Source: an uncultured Bacteroidota bacterium
GTDB taxonomy: Bacteria; Bacteroidota; Bacteroidia; Chitinophagales; Chitinophagaceae
NCBI GenBank assembly: GCA_903887415.1
Contig: CAISPO010000037.1
Coordinates: 1 to 64,000, forward strand
Direction of reading: 5' to 3'
DNA length: 64,000 nucleotides
The notes beneath the pieces were generated by a model. The model was not told where the DNA came from and searched no databases. It worked only from the letters and a program-made list of their open reading frames with translations. Of the stretch, positions 43,701-52,666 are shown piece after piece (positions within the stretch are counted from its first letter, which is position 1; each line of letters begins with the position of its first letter). The translations under genes and the position numbers were made by a program.

Positions 43701-46700
43701 TACTACAGCCGTAGCCGCGCATCCGCTGATAGAATAAGATATAGTTGCAGTACCTACGCCGGTGCCGGTTACGAGGCCGGTGCCGCTGATGGTGGCTATG
43801 CCCGGAGGCGGAGCTACACTCCATGCGCCGCCGGCTGTGGCATCAGTGAGCTGCGTGGTTAATGTGTTACATACGCTGAGCGTACCGGTTATGGCTACCG
43901 GTTGGGTATTTACGGTTACTACAGCAGTTGCTGCGCAGCCGGCAATAGTGTAAGATATGGTTGTAGTACCCAGGCCAATGCCGTTTACCAGGCCGGTACC
44001 GTCCACAGTGCCGACTGTAACCGTTACACTTGTCCAGGTACCGCCAGTGGAAACATCAGAAAGCTGCGTGGTAAAGCCCTGGCATACGCCAAGGTTGCCG
44101 GTAATTGCCGCAGGTTGAAGGCTCACCGTTACGATAGTGGTAACAGCACAACTGCCGATTGCATAAGAAACAACCGTTGTGCCCACGCCTACCCCGGTTA
44201 CGAGGCCAGTGCCGCTGATCGTGGCAACTGTGCCGGTAACACTTGTCCATGTGCCGCCGCCGGTAGCGTCAGATAATTGCATAGTAAACGTCTGGCATAC
44301 TGGCCCGACATTGCCGGTGATAGCGGCAGGTTCCGTATTTACGGTAACAACCTGTGTAGCTGCGCATGTGCCTAATGTGTATGATATTGTTGTAGTGCCA
44401 GCAGTTATGCCGGTTACATTACCTGATCCGTCCACAGCGCCTACGGCCCCGCTCACGCTTGTCCAGGTACCGCCGCTGATGGCGTCTGTAAGTGCGGTGG
44501 TAAAGCCTACACATACGTTTGGTGTGCCGGTTATTGCAGAAGGCTGGGTGTTTACAGTTACTATTGCTGTTGACGCGCAACTGCCGATGGTATAAGATAC
44601 CACTGTAGTGCCTGCCAGTACACCGGTAACCAGGCCGCCTGCTGAAATAGTGGCGACAGTGCCCGTAACGCTGCTCCACACACCGCCCGCAGGGCTGTCG
44701 GACAAGAGTGTAGTAAATGTTTCACAAACCGTAAGTGTGCCAAGTATAGCGCCTGGCTGTGTATTCACGGTCACTATTTGTGTAGCCGCGCAGGTGCCGA
44801 TGGTATAAGATATGACTGTTGTGCCAGCAGTTATACCGGTTACATTACCTGATCCGTCCACAGCGCCAACGGCCCCGCTCACGCTGATCCAGGTGCCGCC
44901 GGGAGGGGTGTCGGTAAGCGCGGTCACAGATCCTACGCACACGCTTGCGGTACCGGTTATTGCCCCGGGTTGCGTATTCACGGTTACTATTGCTGTGGAT
45001 ACGCAGCCGCCCAGGTTGTAAGAGATAAGCGATGTACCTGCTGATACGCCGGTAACAAGGCCGGCGCCCGAAATCGTTGCTACACCGCCGCTCACGCTGG
45101 TCCAGGTGCCGCCTGTAGGGCTGTCGGATAAGGAACTGGTGAAGGTTGCGCAAAGTGCAAGTGTACCCAGTATCGCGCCCGGCTGTGCATTCACAGTTAC
45201 AACTTGTGTAACTGCGCAACTGCCAAGTGTATAAGATATGATAGTAGTCCCCGGGCCAACACCGGTTACATTGCCGGAGCCGTCCACAGTGCCAACGGCC
45301 GGTATCACACTGCTCCAGGTGCCGCCCGCCGTAGCGTCTGTAAGGCTGGTCACCGAGCCCACACATACAGATGCTGTGCCGGTAATGGCTGCCGGAGTGG
45401 GGTTAACGGTGATGATGGTGGTGACATAACAGCCCGATCCGTTGCTATAAGTAATTATGGCTGTGCCGCCCGTGCCCATGCCCGTGACAATACCTGTGCC
45501 CGCGCCCACCGTAGCTACGCCAGTGGCGCTGCTGCTCCAGGTGCCGCCCCCTGTAAGGTCGCTAAGGGTAATTGTCGAGCCCACACAAACATTGTTAGCG
45601 CCCAGGATAGCTGTTGGCGTTGCATTTACCGTAACGATTGCCGTGATGCTGCAGCCTGTGGGCAGCGTATAAGTAACTATTGAGGTGCCTGCGGATACGC
45701 CCGTGACAACGCCTGTGCCGGTTATTGTGGCACTGCCGACAGAGCCGCTGAACGTGCCGCCGCCGCTGGCATCAGATAAAGTGGTGGTTGCCCCCACACA
45801 AACGGTAAGCGAGCCCAGAATGGCCGATGGCAGTGGGTTTACGGTTACAACGGCGACTGTATAGCACCCTGTCGCGTTTGTAAAGGTGATGTTGGAGGTG
45901 CCCGCAGATACGCCGTTAACTATGCCAGTTGTTGCGCCTATAGTGGCTACAGTCGTAGTGCTGCTGCCCCAGGTACCAGTGCTTGCATCGGTAAGCGTTG
46001 TTGTTGCGCCTATGCATACAGACCTGTTACCGTTAATTACTCCAGGCAATGGGTTTACAGTAACAACAGAAACCGTATAACAGCCTGTGGAGCTTGTATA
46101 ACTGATGATTGAAGTACCAGCAGAAACACCCGTAACAACACCACTAGTACTGCCAATGGTAGCCACAGATGTTGTGTTACTGGCCCATGTACCGCCGGTA
46201 ATAGCATCGCTCAGATTAGTTGTTGACCCTACGCAAACTATGGCTGTGCCAGTGATAGTACCACCGCTGCATGGACTCCATCTGTAAACCTGGTTGGTAG
46301 CCGGCTGGCCAGTAAGGAACCTGCTTTCGGTTGTCATACTAGGGACAGGCCCAGTGCCAGTATTAGGTAATGACCAGTAGGGAACAGTTCCGGTAACTGA
46401 AGCGCCGGAACCACCTGTTATCCCGATACCACAGAGTCCGCTTTCAGCATATGTGCCCGCGGATATATAGTTATAAACGAAGTCGATGATGTTGCTCCCT
46501 TCATACAAGATTAGTTGGATGCTCTCGTGCGGTGTTGTAGATGCAAAGAAACCAGCGTTATTCCACTGAACGGTAAAAGTCCTGGTTGGGGCAATGCCGG
46601 CTGTTTTGTAGCTTATTTGAGTACCTGTACTGTAGTAAAGATCCGTCCATAAAGGAGCGAGGATAGGGCGTGGCAGATGAAACCCTGCGCCGTCTGACAA

Positions 46701-47003
46701 GTCATCTTCATACGTGGTACCAGTTCCCGTAATTGACTGCCCGAGCACCACCCAGCCATTCCAACTAATTGACAGCGTTGTATATGCAACACTGCAGTAT
46801 GTGAAAGTAAACCCTATAGGTATAGTATTACTGTAAGCGTCATCGGTAGCCGATCCTCCTGATATCGGTGCCGTAGTTCCCGCAATACTGGTATATGTTC
46901 CCGGCGGTGTTGAAAAAGCATATGCGGATAATGGCTGCGCAACGCTTTTGATAGCGAAACAAGAAAACACTACGAATAAATAGAGTAAAAATAGTTTTTT
47001 CAT
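40719..47003 (-). CDS. Giant multi-domain T9SS adhesin-like protein
   Basis: A 2094-residue secreted protein. The signal peptide ends in KSVAQ (residue 23). Residues 24-245 form a beta-rich N-terminal domain (TFTYCSVAYTTLSISWNGWVVLG, QLILYEGSNIIDFVYNYIS). Residues about 248-1534 are 18 BIG2-like repeats of about 71 residues with the pattern VCxGxTTxLxDAxxGGTWxS, VATIxGxGxVTGVxAGT, ISYTxxxCxAxxxVTVNxxP. Residues about 1535-2005 are six Ig-like domains (YQWxxxxxxIxGA). The end (about 2010-2094) is a T9SS sorting domain (IYPNPAQTMVHVE, LPDGVYMIVI). It is transcribed away from a smaller relative at 47395. A role as a surface adhesin is inferred. Confidence 0.88.
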   Translation of the reverse strand: MKKLFLLYLFVVFSCFAIKSVAQPLSAYAFSTPPGTYTSIAGTTAPISGGSATDDAYSNTIPIGFTFTYCSVAYTTLSISWNGWVVLGQSITGTGTTYEDDLSDGAGFHLPRPILAPLWTDLYYSTGTQISYKTAGIAPTRTFTVQWNNAGFFASTTPHESIQLILYEGSNIIDFVYNYISAGTYAESGLCGIGITGGSGASVTGTVPYWSLPNTGTGPVPSMTTESRFLTGQPATNQVYRWSPCSGGTITGTAIVCVGSTTNLSDAITGGTWASNTTSVATIGSTSGVVTGVSAGTSIISYTSSTGCYTVSVVTVNPLPGVINGNRSVCIGATTTLTDASTGTWGSSTTTVATIGATTGIVNGVSAGTSNITFTNATGCYTVAVVTVNPLPSAILGSLTVCVGATTTLSDASGGGTFSGSVGSATITGTGVVTGVSAGTSIVTYTLPTGCSITAIVTVNATPTAILGANNVCVGSTITLSDLTGGGTWSSSATGVATVGAGTGIVTGMGTGGTAIITYSNGSGCYVTTIITVNPTPAAITGTASVCVGSVTSLTDATAGGTWSSVIPAVGTVDGSGNVTGVGPGTTIISYTLGSCAVTQVVTVNAQPGAILGTLALCATFTSSLSDSPTGGTWTSVSGGVATISGAGLVTGVSAGTSLISYNLGGCVSTAIVTVNTQPGAITGTASVCVGSVTALTDTPPGGTWISVSGAVGAVDGSGNVTGITAGTTVISYTIGTCAATQIVTVNTQPGAILGTLTVCETFTTLLSDSPAGGVWSSVTGTVATISAGGLVTGVLAGTTVVSYTIGSCASTAIVTVNTQPSAITGTPNVCVGFTTALTDAISGGTWTSVSGAVGAVDGSGNVTGITAGTTTISYTLGTCAATQVVTVNTEPAAITGNVGPVCQTFTMQLSDATGGGTWTSVTGTVATISGTGLVTGVGVGTTVVSYAIGSCAVTTIVTVSLQPAAITGNLGVCQGFTTQLSDVSTGGTWTSVTVTVGTVDGTGLVNGIGLGTTTISYTIAGCAATAVVTVNTQPVAITGTLSVCNTLTTQLTDATAGGAWSVAPPPGIATISGTGLVTGTGVGTATISYSISGCAATAVVTVNIQPDAITGNLGVCNGFTTQLSDDVAGGTWTSTVTTVGTVDGTGLVTSVGLGTTTISYTIGSCVATAIVTVNTQPVAITGTLSVCNTLTTQLTDATAGGTWSVAPPPGIATISGTGLVTGTGVGTATISYDISGCAATAVVTVNLQPGAINGVLSVCQGLTTQLTDADAGGAWTSVPVTIATISGTGLVNGVAVGTATISYTIGSCAATAIVTVEPLPVAISGTKTVCVGLTTSLSDATGGGTWSASNGNATISGVGLVTGVTAGTDVITYTIGTGCTVTTIVTINPLPAAISGSSQVCVGSTVTLSDATGGGTWSSSNPFVAFISGTGVVTGVTAGTATITYTLNTGCIMTMVMTVNPLPSGISGASVVCPGATITLSDAAGVGTWTSSNLTVATVGAATGIVTGVAAGTANITFTLGTGCNVFKTITVNPAPASVITPLGSLTFCPGGFVVLTANVGAGLTYQWLDNLVAITGAITSEYIASSTGSYEVVETNTFGCTGTAAAVLVTSDTANAVITSPTGSTATICSGASLTIDANTGVGLTYQWLLGGAAISGAVSSTYTTSNAGDYSVIVTNATGCSATSTVLTVSINPSPTANIALSGPITFCQGGSVTMSTIDSAGYSYQWYDAAGAISSANTSSYTATATGGYYVTVTNGYGCSTSSVITNVVANPLPNVAITPSGSTLLCSGGSVTLNAAAVAGYTYQWYVGGSAITGATTSSYLATVSGGYRVQVTNPVTGCSDETHADTVVTVISEAVVVPITTASYCWGSSSLLSTNVTGAAGTVTYVWMLNGVVIPGAVSGLYNATVPGDYSVQITIAGGCTMTTIALTVTEFPLPNPIVSYASGMFSTAPYYVTYQWFKDLVAITGATSYRTPSTGYGNYKVQVTDTNGCQSFSDAYVFSNGGGTTGVQSVNKGGVSIYPNPAQTMVHVEAAMQVRAVISTIDGRTIMDIADAKDIEISSLPDGVYMIVIYDANGDKIKIDKLVKATN
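42400..46260 (-). repeat. Eighteen tandem BIG2-like coding repeats
   Basis: Eighteen units of about 210 bases in the giant adhesin. From unit 5 to 14 they alternate between two kinds: one has VDGSGNVTG or VDGTGLVxx, the other ATISGxGLVTG. Units 12 and 14 (near 43321 and 43741) share the rare PPPGIATISG motif and differ in only three residues, yet their DNA has many silent changes, so the dimer unit was duplicated some time ago. Confidence 0.85.
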
Positions 47004-47394
47004 CTTTTGAACTATTAATGTGGTTACCTTAAGATTTTGTAAAATAAAAAAGACGCTCTTTTTCAGGGCGTAAAAGTCTAATACGTACCGCTAAGATACG
47101 TTTTTTAGGATAAAAATAACCTTTAGATAATTTTTTCGGAAAAAGCAACTTTTTTCGTACGGGAAAAACACCAAGTTTTGAGTCAACTCTTATCCCATCT
47201 TTGCCGTAAGCTAATTTCTCACCTTAAATCAATGCCTATGGCCAAAAACAAAAATGAATTCGCAGGCAAAGCGACGTTTATTTGCTAATTCACTTGCATT
47301 GTTTTCTCAGTAATGCATGTGCACACCATAACAGCCCCAACCAGTTACTTTTTAAAAACAATTATTTTAAATTTTTCCAAATAAAGCAAATAAC
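47004..47394. other. Divergent promoter region of the two adhesins
   Basis: A 391-base AT-rich gap. On the plus strand CATCTTTG (47196-47203, one base off TAnnTTTG) follows a TTTTG at 47176-47180, a weak candidate promoter. I find no exact box for the minus-strand giant, and no coding potential. Confidence 0.45.
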
Positions 47395-49749
47395 ATGAAA
47401 AGCAAATTGATCCTCTTTATTTTTCTTTGCCTGCTCAATATCCGCAGCATTGCACAGATTTCCGGCACCCTTACTGTTTGCGTTAATTCTACAACTGTAC
47501 TTAGTGATGCCTCAGCAGGAGGTACCTGGAGTAGCGGCAATACAAGCGTTGCTACAGTGGATGCAGCAACAGGTATTGTCACAGGAGTGGCTAACGGCAC
47601 AGCAACGATTTCCTATAATTATTCTCCCGGGGGGCCTGATTTGGCTATAGTGACCGTAAACCCGCTGCCGGCAAGTATTTCGGGCAGCACCGCTGTTATT
47701 TGCCTGAATGCAACAAGATCGCTGAGCGATGCTACTTCGGGTGGCACCTGGAGCAGCAGCAACGCTGCAATAGCCTCAGTAAATACCAGTGGTACGGTTA
47801 CCGGCAATGACGGCGGTATGGCTACCATTTCCTATGCTTTATCCACGGGTTGTGCGGTTACCGTCGCACTTACAGTTGCGCCATCACCTATTACCGGTAT
47901 ATTTACGGTATGCAATGGGTCAACTTCGGCTTTAGCTGATGCTACTCCAGGCGGCACTTGGTCGAGTAGTTATACCGTAGCCGTAAGTGTAAATACGACG
48001 ACCGGTGTGATAACTGGGGCTGCTTCATCCGGAACCTCCACCATTACTTATAAAGTAGGCAGCTGCATAGCTACAATTATTGCGACAACAGAACCAGCGA
48101 CAGTGTCAATCTTAGGATCCAGCGTTGTGTGTATGGGATCAACATCAACTTTAAGTGACGCCAATACCGGCACCTGGTCAAGCAGTAACACCGCTGACGC
48201 TACTGTAGCCGCGGGGCCGGCTACGTCAACGACCGTAACTGCGGTAGCTCTGGGGAGTGTTACAATAACTTACACGAATTCTTTTGGATGCTTCAAGATA
48301 CACGCTGTAACCGTTGAGCCTATTCCTGCTGCCATATCAGGAGTCACATCTATGTGCCAGGGAGCCGCAACGGTGCACGTATCGGATGCTACCGCAGGGG
48401 GGTCATGGGGAAGTACGAACCATTCTGTGGCTACAATTGACGCGGCTGGAAACATTACCGGCGTATCAGGCGGTACTACGCTCATTACTTTTGCTTTGTC
48501 TGGTACAAATTGTTACACATCTATGGTGTTTACCGTAAATCCCCTACCCGCGGCTATCTCAGGTACGCTTACATTATGTACCGGCTCTACAACAACACTG
48601 ACCGACGCGGTAACAGGAGGCACATGGACGAGCGGTGCTCCTGGTGTTGCGACTGTAGGGGCAAGCACAGGGGTCGTTACAGGTGTGAGTACGGGAACAT
48701 CGAAGATTACCTACACTAATAGCTGCGGGTCGGTTACGGCTGTTGTAACAGTCTCTGCAATATCTGCTATAACCGGTACCCTAACAGTCTGCCAGGGATT
48801 AGTAACAACATTAAGCGATGCTACTGGCAGCGGCACATGGTCGAGCAGCGACGGCACCACGGCACCTGTGGATGGAACAGGAGATGTAAGCGGGGACGCT
48901 GTTGGTACTGCTACTATTACCTACGCAACAAGTGCTACTTGTTATGCAACTGCTGTTGTAACGGTGCTTACACAGCCCGCCGCAATTACTGGGGTCTCAG
49001 GCGACGGAATATTTTGTGCAGGTTCTGGCCTGGCACTTTCGGATGCTACTCCAGGAGGTACATGGAGCCTGAAGTACACTTCCAGTTGCATGTCCGTGGA
49101 TGGTTCTGGCAATGTTACGTCTTCCGCTCCGGGCTGTAATGACAAAATTGACTACACGCTAAGTGATGGATGTTATGCAGAAGTATCCGTTGAAGAAGTG
49201 CCTAATGTTGACCCAATAGCAGGCTCGTCACCTATTTGTGTATCAACTCCTGTTACTTTTACAGATCCCGATGCGGGAGGTGTTTGGAGCAGCGGGGATC
49301 CATCAACCGCCAGTGTAGACCCCTCGTCCGGTCTTGTAACAGCATTGATGACGGGCGCTACTAATATCACTTACACGGTCACAACCGATGCCTGTGTGAT
49401 GTATGCCATTTACCCAGTTACCACGGATGGTACTTGTAGAACGGTCAATCCTTCTACAGGTATTACTCAAACCACAAATAATGAAAATGGTCTGACGGTA
49501 CTGCCAAATCCTAATTCCGGTTCATTTACCATTGTCGGAACTATAGGCACCATTGACAATGCTAAAGAAGCAACAGTAGAAGTGATAGATATACTGGGAA
49601 AAACAGTATATAGTGATGTGGCGCCAATACCTGATAATGGCATCAATAAAACTATAATATTAGATAACAGTATTCCCGGTGGGGTTTATTTCATACGCAT
49701 TGTATGTAATAATTCAAGCCAGTCACTAAGGGTAACAATAAACAGGTAA
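47395..49749 (+). CDS. BIG2-repeat T9SS surface protein
   Basis: A 784-residue secreted protein. The signal peptide ends in RSIAQ (residue 22). About nine BIG2-like repeats follow (residues 22-695), of the same type as in the divergent giant: SGTLTVCVNSTTVLSDASAGGTWSS, VATVDAATGIVTGVANGT and so on. The last two units are more diverged. Residues about 705-784 form a T9SS sorting domain (TVLPNPNSGSFTIVG, IPGGVYFIRIV, LRVTINR). No other domain is seen, in contrast to the giant, which has an N-terminal domain and Ig-like units. Terminated by a strong hairpin. Probably a paralogue made by duplication and inversion. Confidence 0.86.
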   Translation: MKSKLILFIFLCLLNIRSIAQISGTLTVCVNSTTVLSDASAGGTWSSGNTSVATVDAATGIVTGVANGTATISYNYSPGGPDLAIVTVNPLPASISGSTAVICLNATRSLSDATSGGTWSSSNAAIASVNTSGTVTGNDGGMATISYALSTGCAVTVALTVAPSPITGIFTVCNGSTSALADATPGGTWSSSYTVAVSVNTTTGVITGAASSGTSTITYKVGSCIATIIATTEPATVSILGSSVVCMGSTSTLSDANTGTWSSSNTADATVAAGPATSTTVTAVALGSVTITYTNSFGCFKIHAVTVEPIPAAISGVTSMCQGAATVHVSDATAGGSWGSTNHSVATIDAAGNITGVSGGTTLITFALSGTNCYTSMVFTVNPLPAAISGTLTLCTGSTTTLTDAVTGGTWTSGAPGVATVGASTGVVTGVSTGTSKITYTNSCGSVTAVVTVSAISAITGTLTVCQGLVTTLSDATGSGTWSSSDGTTAPVDGTGDVSGDAVGTATITYATSATCYATAVVTVLTQPAAITGVSGDGIFCAGSGLALSDATPGGTWSLKYTSSCMSVDGSGNVTSSAPGCNDKIDYTLSDGCYAEVSVEEVPNVDPIAGSSPICVSTPVTFTDPDAGGVWSSGDPSTASVDPSSGLVTALMTGATNITYTVTTDACVMYAIYPVTTDGTCRTVNPSTGITQTTNNENGLTVLPNPNSGSFTIVGTIGTIDNAKEATVEVIDILGKTVYSDVAPIPDNGINKTIILDNSIPGGVYFIRIVCNNSSQSLRVTINR

Positions 49750-49764
49750 ATAATGTGTATATGT

Positions 49765-49801
49765 AAAAAGGGCTGCCTCAAAATATGGGGCAGCCTTTTT
49801 T
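49765..49801 (+). terminator. Intrinsic terminator after the 784-residue adhesin
   Basis: GGCTGCC pairs with GGCAGCC, extended by A5 against T6, around an 11-base loop, with a T-run right after. The same hairpin may also serve the minus-strand gene ending at 49819. Confidence 0.85.
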
Positions 49802-49818
49802 ATTTGCTTCCAGGCAGT

Positions 49819-50166
49819 TTATGCATGGTGCTCCAGGGCCTTTGATCGTGCCGCCACTATTTCCGCATTAGCGTGTGTCCAGGTGTAAATGTCTTCCTGG
49901 TGCAGGTCGTTCCTGTCCTGCGGAGAGCTTGCTATTACAATTACGTCGTACAGCAGCCCTTTATACTCATGGCTAAGCGCCGTTTCCGCATCATCGAACA
50001 AAAGATAAAAAATAGTAAACCTGTTCTTGCTGTTCTGATCGAACGGGGCAATGGCTACGCAGGATATTGTTGCATCGCTGTCTTTACCATAAGGCTTCCC
50101 CACCAGGTACTGGTACTCAGTACATAGCTTTTCTGCTTCAGGCAACGTATATGGGGCCGTTTTCAT
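49819..50166 (-). CDS. Hypothetical small cytosolic protein
   Basis: A 115-residue protein. The start at 50166 (MKTAPYTLPEAEKL) is preferred to an ATG 51 bases upstream. No signal or membrane helix; it reads as a mixed alpha/beta protein (LCTEYQYLVGKPYGKDSD, FTIFYLLFDDAETALSHEY, YDVIVIASSPQ). I do not recognise a family. Single gene between the adhesin terminator and a DUF4294 gene on the same strand. Confidence 0.6.
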   Translation of the reverse strand: MKTAPYTLPEAEKLCTEYQYLVGKPYGKDSDATISCVAIAPFDQNSKNRFTIFYLLFDDAETALSHEYKGLLYDVIVIASSPQDRNDLHQEDIYTWTHANAEIVAARSKALEHHA

Positions 50167-50271
50167 AATGGCTGAGATTTGCAACAGGCAATTTAGATTA
50201 TGTATAGAATCAAACAAAAAATAACGCTAAAATAACATTAGGTTAACTAATGAATGTTTATTAAGTATTTT

Positions 50272-50850
50272 TCACTGATTTTCAGCGTAGCTATCTGGAA
50301 GCGGATACCCAAGCTCCAGCATAATGTTCTCAAGATCAGGCTCTGATGAAGGATCGTAGGCCTTGTTTAAGTTCAGCCCGTTTAGCCTTGCCCATAGCTG
50401 CCACTTCATTGCGAGCATTGGGTTTTTGAATTTCGTTAACATATTGTAGATATTATAATTAGTCTGCCGGGCTATTAATTTCACTAATAACACGCCTTGT
50501 GTTACGTTCAGGTCTTTTATTTTATCCTCAAACTGTGTGCGCATTTCTTCTTCTTTGTCATAAAGGTATTTACGGCGCTCTTTTTTACTGATGCCTGGTT
50601 CGTTTGCTTGGGCATTTATATCGATAAATAATTTTGTAGCGGCATTTAAATAGGGAAGGATGGTGGTTACGTGAAACTTCATCTGGTTGTAATGATACCG
50701 GTCCGCTTCGGACCGCCATTTGGCTGTAACCTTTATGGTATTCATCTGCACATGGTATGCGGTGTCTGTCTTCAAGGTATCTGTAACCCCTTGTGCTGTG
50801 CAGGAAGCTGCAAGGAAAATAGAGAGCGCAATCAAAAGGGATTTCGTCAT
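50272..50850 (-). CDS. DUF4294 exported protein
   Basis: A 192-residue exported protein. The ATG at 50850 is preferred over the GTG at 50856. The signal peptide ends in LAASCTAQ; the Cys could be lipidated. Signature: IKVTAKWRSEADRYHYNQMKFHVTTILPYLNAATKLF, RRKYLYDKEEEMRTQFEDKIKDLNVTQGVLLVKLIARQTNYNIYNM, NPMLAMKWQLWARLNGLNLNKAYDP, which I take to be DUF4294. The body is helical and highly charged. Function unknown. Its promoter faces that of the hydrolase gene at 51149. Confidence 0.8.
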   Translation of the reverse strand: MTKSLLIALSIFLAASCTAQGVTDTLKTDTAYHVQMNTIKVTAKWRSEADRYHYNQMKFHVTTILPYLNAATKLFIDINAQANEPGISKKERRKYLYDKEEEMRTQFEDKIKDLNVTQGVLLVKLIARQTNYNIYNMLTKFKNPMLAMKWQLWARLNGLNLNKAYDPSSEPDLENIMLELGYPLPDSYAENQ

Positions 50851-50875
50851 AGACACTATAGATCAACATCTGTAC

Positions 50876-50883
50876 CAAATGTA
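50876..50883 (-). promoter_or_regulatory. -7 box of the DUF4294 gene
   Basis: TACATTTG on the minus strand fits TAnnTTTG; the leader to the ATG at 50850 would be about 20 bases. Confidence 0.45.
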
Positions 50884-51088
50884 CGTATCCTTAGGCTGGC
50901 ACTGTTGTTCAGGGATAATTTTAACACACTTAATTTCTGTTATTTTTTATTGTAGTTGGAAAGGTAATATAGTATTGCTGGTAAGACATCTTAGTCTCGC
51001 TTGGCGGCTTTAAAACGTGATGAGGAAAATAGCGAGCTTTGCGCCTTTGCGAGAAACCCAAACGGTATAATTTACCCCATGGCCGATA

Positions 51089-51096
51089 TAAGTTTG
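51089..51096 (+). promoter_or_regulatory. -7 box of the alpha/beta hydrolase gene
   Basis: TAAGTTTG fits TAnnTTTG; the ATG follows at 51149. Confidence 0.45.
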
Positions 51097-51148
51097 CATT
51101 TTTAAACCAAACAATAGTATTTTAGCAGAATTACTACACACTCTGTGA

Positions 51149-51907
51149 ATGGAATACGAAATAAAGCATTCTGGTAAATTTAAATATGTAGAAGAGGGAG
51201 CAGGGGAGCCATTGGTGTTGCTCCATGGCTTGTTTGGGGCATTGAGCAATTTTAAAGACCTGGTTGATGGCTTCAAAGATAAGTACAGGGTAATGATACC
51301 GATACTGCCTCTTTATGACCTGACACTCATAGAGACAAGCGTTTCGGGCCTTGCGAAATATGTGCAGAAATTTATAGAACACAAGAAACTAAGGGATATA
51401 CACTTGTTGGGTAACTCGCTCGGCGGCCATGTGGGGCTCGTATATACGCTCAAGCACCAGGAACTTATAAAAAGCATAACGCTGACTGGCAGCTCCGGTC
51501 TCTTTGAGAACGGTATGGGCGAGACTTACCCCAAGCGCGGTGATTATAACTATGTGCAGAAAAAGACGGAGCTAACTTTTTATGACCCGAAAGTGGCGAC
51601 GAAAGAGTTAGTGGACGAAGTGTTCGGCATAATCAACAACCGGATGAAAGCGCTGAAGATAATAGCGCTGGCGAGATCTGCGATAAGGCATAACCTGGGC
51701 GAAGAGCTACAGGAAATAAAGATACCTACCTGCCTCATCTGGGGCAAGAATGATACGATCACCCCACCCATGGTAGCGGAAGAATTTAAGAAGCTGCTGC
51801 CCAACTCTGAGCTTCACTGGATAGATAAATGCGGTCACGCGCCCATGATGGAGGTGCCGGCAGAATTTAACGCAATTTTATCTGCCTTCCTGGAAAAATG
51901 CAAGTGA
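51149..51907 (+). CDS. Alpha/beta hydrolase
   Basis: A 252-residue alpha/beta hydrolase without signal peptide. The catalytic triad can be seen: Ser90 in GNSLGGH (nucleophile elbow), Asp202 in WGKNDTITP and His230 in KCGHAPMMEVP; the oxyanion-hole motif LLHGLFGALSNF is at 24-35. The lid region (about 125-175) is charged and helical. Substrate unknown; esterase, lactonase or dienelactone-type activities are all possible. The next gene (CBS) begins 92 bases downstream on the same strand. Confidence 0.9.
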   Translation: MEYEIKHSGKFKYVEEGAGEPLVLLHGLFGALSNFKDLVDGFKDKYRVMIPILPLYDLTLIETSVSGLAKYVQKFIEHKKLRDIHLLGNSLGGHVGLVYTLKHQELIKSITLTGSSGLFENGMGETYPKRGDYNYVQKKTELTFYDPKVATKELVDEVFGIINNRMKALKIIALARSAIRHNLGEELQEIKIPTCLIWGKNDTITPPMVAEEFKKLLPNSELHWIDKCGHAPMMEVPAEFNAILSAFLEKCK

Positions 51908-51999
51908 TATTTGTAATGCATTTACCACTTTATGCAACGATAATACTAAATTGCACCAGTGTGCGTTTTGCACTATGATTCATAACATTTGAAGCCTAA

Positions 52000-52659
52000 A
52001 TGAATATTGACCAGTTAATATCTCCTCTCGTTCCTACGTTGCTGCCCGGCGATACCGGCAGCCACGCCCTGGAGCTGATGGATGACACTGCCTTGGCTGA
52101 ATTGCCGGTTGTATCGGAAGAAAGTTATATAGCGCTGGTGCAGGAACATGATATGCTGGAGTGGGATAAGCCGGAAGAAGCCTTGTCTGCATCCGCGTTC
52201 ATGAATTACCGGCCGGCAATTGCAGCATCCAGCCATCCGTTTGAAGGGTTGAGGATCATGCATCAAATGAATCTCTCTGTCCTGCCGGTAATAGACAATG
52301 AGCAAAAGTATGTGGGCTCTGTTACAAAAGACAAGCTGCTTGTTTACATGACCGAGAACAGCGGCATAGACAACCCCGGCGGCATCATAGTGCTGGAAAT
52401 ACCTCCCCGCAACTATACCCTTTACGAGATAGCCCGCATCTGCGAGAACGAAGATGTGATCATTCTGAATCTGCAAGTGCATACCAACGAGCTGGGCATG
52501 CTAGAGGTAACGCTAAAGCTAAACCGTTCCTCGCTTGATGCGGTGGTCTCGTCATTTGAAAGGCACAGCTATCGTGTGAAGGAAGTATATGGCGATGAAA
52601 ATAAAAAGGACGACCTCACAGACAAGTATAACCTGCTGATGAACTATTTGAATATGTGA
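52000..52659 (+). CDS. CBS-domain protein
   Basis: A 219-residue cytosolic protein with two CBS motifs that pair to bind an adenine nucleotide: residues 8-60 (LVPTLLPGDTGSHALELMDDTALAELPVVSEESYIALVQEHDML) and 65-115 (HPFEGLRIMHQMNLSVLPVIDNEQKYVGSVTKDKL). A C-terminal ferredoxin-like or ACT-like part follows (YTLYEIARICENEDVIILNLQVHTNELGMLEVTLKLNRSSL), a layout seen in AcuB-like proteins. Regulatory role inferred. Separated from the DUF3109 gene by a long AT-rich inverted repeat. Confidence 0.85.
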   Translation: MNIDQLISPLVPTLLPGDTGSHALELMDDTALAELPVVSEESYIALVQEHDMLEWDKPEEALSASAFMNYRPAIAASSHPFEGLRIMHQMNLSVLPVIDNEQKYVGSVTKDKLLVYMTENSGIDNPGGIIVLEIPPRNYTLYEIARICENEDVIILNLQVHTNELGMLEVTLKLNRSSLDAVVSSFERHSYRVKEVYGDENKKDDLTDKYNLLMNYLNM

Positions 52660-52666
52660 CGCCAAG

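Noticed and set aside
42400-46260. Regularly spaced repeats resembling a CRISPR array
   Set aside because: The period (about 210 bases) is too long, the units are translated in one frame and diverge at silent sites, and no cas genes are near.
42379-46287. Many long open frames on the plus strand opposite the giant adhesin
   Set aside because: They recur with the repeat period and encode near-identical Pro/Val/Thr-rich strings that arise from the repeated GC-rich codons. They have no signal, start context or promoter.
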